The notes under the pieces: model-generated
What the model was told of the DNA's origin: nothing
The model's database searches: none
Seen by the model: the letters and a program-made list of their open reading frames with translations, nothing else
Shown: positions 59,186 to 64,000 of the stretch, piece after piece
Layout of the letters: every line of letters begins with the position of its first letter
Position numbering within the stretch: the first letter of the stretch is position 1
NCBI RefSeq assembly: GCF_004341235.1
Contig: NZ_SLUP01000003.1
Location: forward strand, 186,001-250,000
Direction: 5' to 3'
Source of the DNA: Mariniflexile fucanivorans
Lineage (GTDB): Bacteria > Bacteroidota > Bacteroidia > Flavobacteriales > Flavobacteriaceae
Length of the DNA stretch: 64,000 nt
Made by a program: the position numbers and the translations under genes

Positions 59186-61963
59186 CTAGAAGTTTAAGAT
59201 ATAGTTAACTAGCCCACTATCGTGTTCTAAGTCTAATTTCTTTCTTAATCTGTAGCGTTTGGTCTCCACGCTTTTTACAGAGATATTAAGCAGAGGTGCC
59301 ATTTCTTTTGAGGAAAGGTTTAACCTTAAATATGCACAAAAACGTAAGTCGTTGGGCGTTAAATCTGGGTGAGCGTGTTTTATTTTGTCTAAGAAGTCTT
59401 TGTCTGCATTATTAAAAGCTTGTTCAAAAAACGACCAGTCTTTTGCGTCGTTTAGGTTACTATCTATAAGCTTTAAAGCTGTATTATTATTGGTTTGCTT
59501 TGTTTTCTTTAACTCTTTTTTTATACTGTGTAATACTTCGTTCTTTTTTATGATACTCATGGTTGAAATGGCAAGCTCTCTATTTTTACTTTCAATATCC
59601 TGATTTAGCTTTTCATTTTTTATGTTAGTAATTAATTGTTCATGTTCTAATTGTTTGTGCGCGTGCAATTTTTTATAGTGCTTTTTATAAATTTTATGCA
59701 TCATAAATGAAAAAGCAAATAACAAAAACAAATACAGTGATATGGCAACATTTGATAGTAACCAAGGTCTATTTATTTTAAAATCGTAACTTATCATATT
59801 ACTTGATAATTGATTTCCTATTTTTGCTCGAATATTCAGGGTATAATCTCCAAAAGGTAAATTTTCAAATATAAGTTCAGATTTACTATGCCATTCACTC
59901 CATTCATTATACCATCCATTAAGCTTATATTGATACTGCACTATGTCATATTTATTATAAACAGGTACACTGTAATTAAAAATTATGGAGTTATTTTTAT
60001 ATTCAAATTCGCCAGGTTTTTGAGCATCGATAGCCAAATTACCCTTGCCAACTGTATTCAACTCGATAGAGTTTAAAACTAAATTATGGTTATTGGTTTT
60101 ATTTAATTCGGAAATATCCAACGTAAGATAACCATCTGTAACCCCTATAAGGTATTTGTCATTTTGTAGACGCGAAATATTCTCATACCCAACTTGCCCT
60201 TTCCTTAAGTAATAAGGAATGGCTACCCTATTTATTTTTAATTGATTTGTTAAATGGTTTATGTCAACATAAGATATATTGTCGTTAGAAAATGCCCATA
60301 GTTTTTGAGTATCATCTACAACTAGTTTGCCTGATGCATATTCCGATTTTGTTACTATAGAGCTAATAAGAGTATCTTTAACAAAACCATTTTTTTTACT
60401 ATCATAGCCAAATACACCTTCTTTATAAGCATATAAAACTCTATTTTTGTATTTTATTAAACTTGAATTTTTACCAACCGAAACTGTAGTATCTGTATAA
60501 ATATTTTTTACGACTTTGAAATCTTCATCTATTTTAAGTTTTAAAAGACCTTTATAACCATGACTTACCCACACCTCATTATTATTTACAATTTCAAAAT
60601 AACGTGCGGAATTGTCGAATCCTTTAATTTTATTTTTAAGTTCCCAATGTCCTTGATTTTTAACTAAAACATTCAGTCCATTATAGTTTCCTTCTAAAAG
60701 CATGTTTTCTTTATTAGGAATGGGTTTAAAACTCCAAGTTCCCGGCGTGTTGGTAACCAAAACGGCATTATCATTATTAATTACAAATGTTCCGGAATGG
60801 TGCCCGCAAAACAATTCGTTATTAAACTGAAATAAAGTCCAAACCTGTCCAGATGTACCATTAATAAATTTAAATGCTTCTTGTGAAAATGCTTTTTTAT
60901 AAAACAACCCTTGATTGGTACCCAAATACAAAATATCATTAAAAACAATAGACGCATATACGGTACCTATTTTTCCTTCATCATCATTAAAAACCCTAAT
61001 GGGCGACTTTATATTAATGCAGTTAATACCATTATCTAACCCAGCCCATACATTGGCGTCGATATCTTCAAAAACAGATAATACGGTGTTATTGTCAAGC
61101 CCGTTACTCCTATCTAGTTCAAACTCAATATTACCGGTTTCACTTAAATAAATAATCCCATTTTTTATGGTTCCGATAACGAAACTTTTATCTTTAAGTT
61201 GAATACTGTTAAAAATATTCATTTTTTTTAAAGCTTCATTTGCTGGAATATTCCATTCGGATAATTTATTATTGATGAAGGTATAAAAACCCAATCCGCG
61301 TGTTTGAATTAATAACCCATCATTCATTTGAAACATGTTAACTACCTTATCGTTCTCAAAAATGACATTATCAACTATTAATTTTGGTTTTCCAGCTTCA
61401 ACTTTATAAATTCCTTCATGGTTCACATGGTAATAAATAACGTCTTTAATATTAAAAACTCTTGAAATACCATTTTTAGAGTTTATAATTTTACTAGCTC
61501 CACTCACTGGGTTGTAGAAATAAATTCTATTGAACGATTGAAATAAAATCCAGTCATCATAAGTAATGATATTCCAGATATGTTCATCTTCAACCATCGA
61601 TTCCTCAAATTTAGGAACCAAAGATTTGTAATGTAGCTTCCCAAACACATCGCGTTCCCAAAAGCCAAATTCCATGTAACAACCAGTGTATATTCGGTTT
61701 TCAATAGCGTTAACAGCCCTGATAATTGTATTGTTTGGAGAAGGATACATGGTCCACTTCGCACCGTTATATTCTAAAAGACCCTCATTATTAGCCACAT
61801 AAATAAATTTATTGGGTGCTTGGGAAATCATCCAATTTTGATTTTCTCCATCATAATCTGTTGGAGAAAACTTCTGTATTGGAGGTAATTCTTGTGCTAA
61901 TAAATTATTAAATATGAATAACAAAAGAAGATAACATAAAGCTATGTGAGCATTACTTTTCAT
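59186..61963 (-). CDS. Beta-propeller / Y_Y_Y / LuxR-type one-component regulator
   Basis: A 925-residue membrane sensor. The signal peptide LLLFIFNNLLAQ leads into two-component-regulator-propeller repeats over ~600 residues (FIYVANNEGLLEYNGAKWTM, ILYLGTNQGLFYKKAF). A Y_Y_Y domain follows (YQYKLNGWYNEWSEW), then one transmembrane helix (NVAISLYLFLLFAFSFMMHK), a coiled coil, and a C-terminal LuxR-type HTH (LNLSSKEMAPLLNISVKSVE). It is a hybrid-like sensor without kinase or receiver. It probably detects the glycan in the periplasm and switches on the susCD operon next to it. Confidence 0.9.
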   Translation of the reverse strand: MKSNAHIALCYLLLLFIFNNLLAQELPPIQKFSPTDYDGENQNWMISQAPNKFIYVANNEGLLEYNGAKWTMYPSPNNTIIRAVNAIENRIYTGCYMEFGFWERDVFGKLHYKSLVPKFEESMVEDEHIWNIITYDDWILFQSFNRIYFYNPVSGASKIINSKNGISRVFNIKDVIYYHVNHEGIYKVEAGKPKLIVDNVIFENDKVVNMFQMNDGLLIQTRGLGFYTFINNKLSEWNIPANEALKKMNIFNSIQLKDKSFVIGTIKNGIIYLSETGNIEFELDRSNGLDNNTVLSVFEDIDANVWAGLDNGINCINIKSPIRVFNDDEGKIGTVYASIVFNDILYLGTNQGLFYKKAFSQEAFKFINGTSGQVWTLFQFNNELFCGHHSGTFVINNDNAVLVTNTPGTWSFKPIPNKENMLLEGNYNGLNVLVKNQGHWELKNKIKGFDNSARYFEIVNNNEVWVSHGYKGLLKLKIDEDFKVVKNIYTDTTVSVGKNSSLIKYKNRVLYAYKEGVFGYDSKKNGFVKDTLISSIVTKSEYASGKLVVDDTQKLWAFSNDNISYVDINHLTNQLKINRVAIPYYLRKGQVGYENISRLQNDKYLIGVTDGYLTLDISELNKTNNHNLVLNSIELNTVGKGNLAIDAQKPGEFEYKNNSIIFNYSVPVYNKYDIVQYQYKLNGWYNEWSEWHSKSELIFENLPFGDYTLNIRAKIGNQLSSNMISYDFKINRPWLLSNVAISLYLFLLFAFSFMMHKIYKKHYKKLHAHKQLEHEQLITNIKNEKLNQDIESKNRELAISTMSIIKKNEVLHSIKKELKKTKQTNNNTALKLIDSNLNDAKDWSFFEQAFNNADKDFLDKIKHAHPDLTPNDLRFCAYLRLNLSSKEMAPLLNISVKSVETKRYRLRKKLDLEHDSGLVNYILNF

Positions 61964-62371
61964 AAAAATTACGCCTTTTATATAAACTTTTAAGATTATG
62001 ACAATTTAAGAAGATTTACAATAACATTCGGTATAATGTACAATCTGTTGACCTCTAAGTGATTCTAATTGATATTTTATTATTTCAAACACCATATAAA
62101 AATAAAAAAACACTGATAATTGTGAGATTAACAGTGTTTTTTATTAAATCTAAAAGTATTTATACGATATGACAGATCCCTTAATTGTTTCTTTATTTCA
62201 TGATAAAAGTTAATTTATGCAACTTTAAATCTCGAAACTTTTTGTCCAGTTTAATATTGAAAGCAAAACATAAACAATAGTAAAATTACTAACTAGACAT
62301 TTAAAACATATAGCTTCTTTTGGTAAAACCCATTAATAGATTTTCTTGATAATTTCAAATTAATTTTTTTG
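61964..62371. other. 408-bp gene-free region upstream of the PUL regulator
   Basis: It holds one terminator hairpin (62104-62142) after the sulfatase gene and otherwise AT-rich sequence that should contain the regulator's promoter. No coding frame or repeat was recognised. Confidence 0.6.
62104..62142. terminator. Terminator hairpin between the sulfatase and regulator genes
   Basis: The stem aaaaaacactg / cagtgtttttt has a 16-base loop and flanking A and T runs, so it can work in both directions. It separates the upstream sulfatase transcript from the regulator gene. Confidence 0.75.
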
Positions 62372-63880
62372 TTAAAATGACAATACAGATGCCTTTGGAA
62401 GTGGTACCTTATTGTTTTTTCGCCATGTAACAAGTTCATCTAATAATTTAGAAGTTATCTCTGAATTTTCATCTGCAACATTGTACGCTTCTTTTAAATC
62501 TTTTTCTAGATTATACAGTTCTATTTTTCCATCATTTAAAAACTGAATTAGTTTCCATTCACCTTTTCTGATGATAGAACATGGCGGATTTTTATAGGTA
62601 CTGGCAACATGCCAAAAAAGCGCCCGCTCTTTAAACGTTTTGTTTTCTAATAGAGGTACTAAACTTTCACCATCCAATTTCCCTTTATAATCATTTATTT
62701 GGGCTAACTCCAAAAATGTTGGAAAATAATCCATGCCGCAAATAGGGGTTTCTGAATTTCCAGCTGTAATTTTCCCTTTCCAATTTACAAAAGCAGGCAC
62801 ACGAATACCGCCTTCGTAAACGGTTCCTTTCTCTCCTCGAAGCGTATTGGTATTACTTGTTAACCCATTAAATCCGTTATCTGATGTGAATATGATAATC
62901 GTATTTTCACGTAATCCTTCCTTATCCAGGTAATCGAAAATACGCTTCACATTTTCATCTATGGAGGCAATCATGGTAGCGTAACCTGCAATTTCTTCCA
63001 GATTATCCGCTCCTTGACCTGTTACGGAATCTGGAGTTTTCTTCATGAATTTTTGAAACCATTCCTCGTTCCTTGGAACGGTTGGGCGATGTGGTGCATA
63101 ATAATGAAGGTTTACAAAAAAGGGGTCGTTTTTATTTCGATTTATAAAATCTATCGCCTCATCGGTTAATCTGTCGGTAAGCCATTCATCCCCTTCTTTA
63201 TCTTCAATAAATGGATTTTTAAATGGCGCTTTGTATCCACCACTTTCCGAATTATAACCTTCTTTATATCCTCTCGCAGGATCGCCCCACCAAGTCCCTC
63301 CTACATTTTCATCAAATCCTTTGGCTATTGGGTAATATTTTTGGATCTCTGGAGTCAAATGATGCTCCAACCAATCCAAGTTTCCGTTAGCAGGTTGTTT
63401 CAAAGGCTTTTCAAACGGATAATTTACTTCTTGTTTTGGATGGGGTCCCACCAGATGCCATTTTCCAATATGTATTGATTTATAGCCTGCTTTTTTTAAA
63501 GGTTCAGCATACATAGTATGTTCCAAACCAACACTCCAGCGTGAAAAAATATTATGTTTACTATCTCCTTTTTCTAAAACTGGCACCGTATAAACGTCTG
63601 TTCTAAAGGATTGTTTTCCAGTCATTAAAGCAGCCCTAGACGGTGAACAAGTTGGATACATATAGGCATTGGTAAATACTAAACTTTCTTCCGCTAACTT
63701 ATCTAAGTTTTTCGTTTCAAACCAGTTGCTGCCCATAAACCCAACATCTTGCCAACCCAGATCATCAGCCATAATGAAAACGATATTAGGCCTGTTTTCC
63801 TTGATTTGTTGGGATTTACAGCCAAAAACTGAAAAAAGACTAAAACCAAATAAACCTATGGTTTTAATAAGACTTGGCAT
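62372..63880 (-). CDS. Sulfatase (S1 family)
   Basis: A 502-residue sulfatase with a lipoprotein-like start (IKTIGLFGFSLFSVFGC, Cys at residue 21). The formylglycine site is C78 in YPTCSPSRAALMTGKQSF. Metal and sulfate ligands lie in FIMADDLGWQDVGFM, HIGKWHLVG and IFTSDNGFNG, and FVNLHYYAPHRPTVPR is a typical substrate-side segment. It differs clearly from the other sulfatase in the window (no KNDLGKN block), so the two likely attack different sulfate positions. It is transcribed towards the regulator and follows a partial gene by 15 bases. Confidence 0.94.
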   Translation of the reverse strand: MPSLIKTIGLFGFSLFSVFGCKSQQIKENRPNIVFIMADDLGWQDVGFMGSNWFETKNLDKLAEESLVFTNAYMYPTCSPSRAALMTGKQSFRTDVYTVPVLEKGDSKHNIFSRWSVGLEHTMYAEPLKKAGYKSIHIGKWHLVGPHPKQEVNYPFEKPLKQPANGNLDWLEHHLTPEIQKYYPIAKGFDENVGGTWWGDPARGYKEGYNSESGGYKAPFKNPFIEDKEGDEWLTDRLTDEAIDFINRNKNDPFFVNLHYYAPHRPTVPRNEEWFQKFMKKTPDSVTGQGADNLEEIAGYATMIASIDENVKRIFDYLDKEGLRENTIIIFTSDNGFNGLTSNTNTLRGEKGTVYEGGIRVPAFVNWKGKITAGNSETPICGMDYFPTFLELAQINDYKGKLDGESLVPLLENKTFKERALFWHVASTYKNPPCSIIRKGEWKLIQFLNDGKIELYNLEKDLKEAYNVADENSEITSKLLDELVTWRKNNKVPLPKASVLSF

Positions 63881-63895
63881 GGTATTATTCTCGTT

Positions 63896-64000
63896 TTAAT
63901 TAAATGCGTTTTTTATGTCTTCAGCCGTTACTCCAAATAATTCCATTATAATAGGGTTTAAACTAGTAGCATCTCCTTCAATATGACAGGTTAATTGAAT
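63896..64000 (-). CDS. C-terminal end of an unidentified gene, 5' partial
   Basis: Only the last 34 codons are in the window; the frame is open to the right edge and ends ...LNPIIMELFGVTAEDIKNAFN before TAA. Its stop lies 15 bases before the sulfatase start, so the two are probably co-transcribed. The visible part is too short to name. Given the setting, another PUL enzyme is plausible. Confidence 0.6.
   Translation of the reverse strand: MQLTCHIEGDATSLNPIIMELFGVTAEDIKNAFN

Overview
The window is AT-rich bacterial DNA from a member of the Bacteroidota, most likely a marine or alga-associated Flavobacteriaceae. The evidence is a SusC/SusD pair, a type IX secretion C-terminal sorting domain, GIN-domain (DUF2807) lipoproteins, TAnnTTTG-type -7 boxes, two sulfatases with many glycoside hydrolases, and flavobacterial-style intergenic repeats. 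No rRNA or tRNA gene, CRISPR array or prophage was seen.

Layout. 1-4260: the 3' end of a collagen-like surface protein with a clear terminator, then a VIT1-type metal transporter, a fatty-acid desaturase, a Crp/Fnr regulator, a PepSY membrane protein and a CDGSH Fe-S protein. 4370-8300 is an accessory patch. It holds a frameshifted REP-associated transposase inside near-perfect inverted repeats, next to two coupled DUF262 genes: one carries an HNH nuclease domain, the other is cut by one in-frame stop. 8300-11550 is a co-directional LpxH-like phosphoesterase / glycosyltransferase / GH1 set. 12070-20200 carries a DUF1275 protein, a large secreted protein of unknown function, an FMN riboswitch with ribB, a GH63 enzyme, an acyltransferase and a NUDIX hydrolase. 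20200-28600 carries a lipoprotein cyclophilin, a UPF0126 channel-like protein, an RDD protein and the SpoIIM / membrane protein / DUF4129 / DUF4350 / MoxR / DUF58 cluster. 28630-30160 is a divergent dps-oxyR pair. 30550-34930 holds a secreted BNR-repeat T9SS protein and a TPR-LuxR regulator. 35000-41290 holds AIM24, DUF4442 and DUF4870 proteins and a PadR / PspC / GIN / GIN group.

From 41334 to the end every gene lies on the minus strand. Read in transcription order: a partial gene, a sulfatase, a beta-propeller/Y_Y_Y/LuxR regulator, SusC, SusD, a glycerophosphodiesterase, a GH16 beta-glucanase, an endonuclease/exonuclease/phosphatase-family hydrolase, a second sulfatase, a GH3 beta-glucosidase, then glpD, glpK, glpF and a GH13 alpha-amylase. 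The first part is a polysaccharide utilisation locus. Its joining to phosphodiesterases and a full glycerol route suggests, as inference only, a substrate that yields beta-glucosides together with glycerol or glycerol phosphate.

The most notable points are these. The GH16 gene has no usable ATG or signal peptide, and its frame opens from a run of nine A at the end of the glycerophosphodiesterase gene, so slippage would give one fused secreted protein. Arrays with an exact 7-bp period sit 3-7 nt upstream of three different start codons. A 125-bp palindromic element occurs twice. A DUF262 gene is interrupted exactly after its DGRQR motif.
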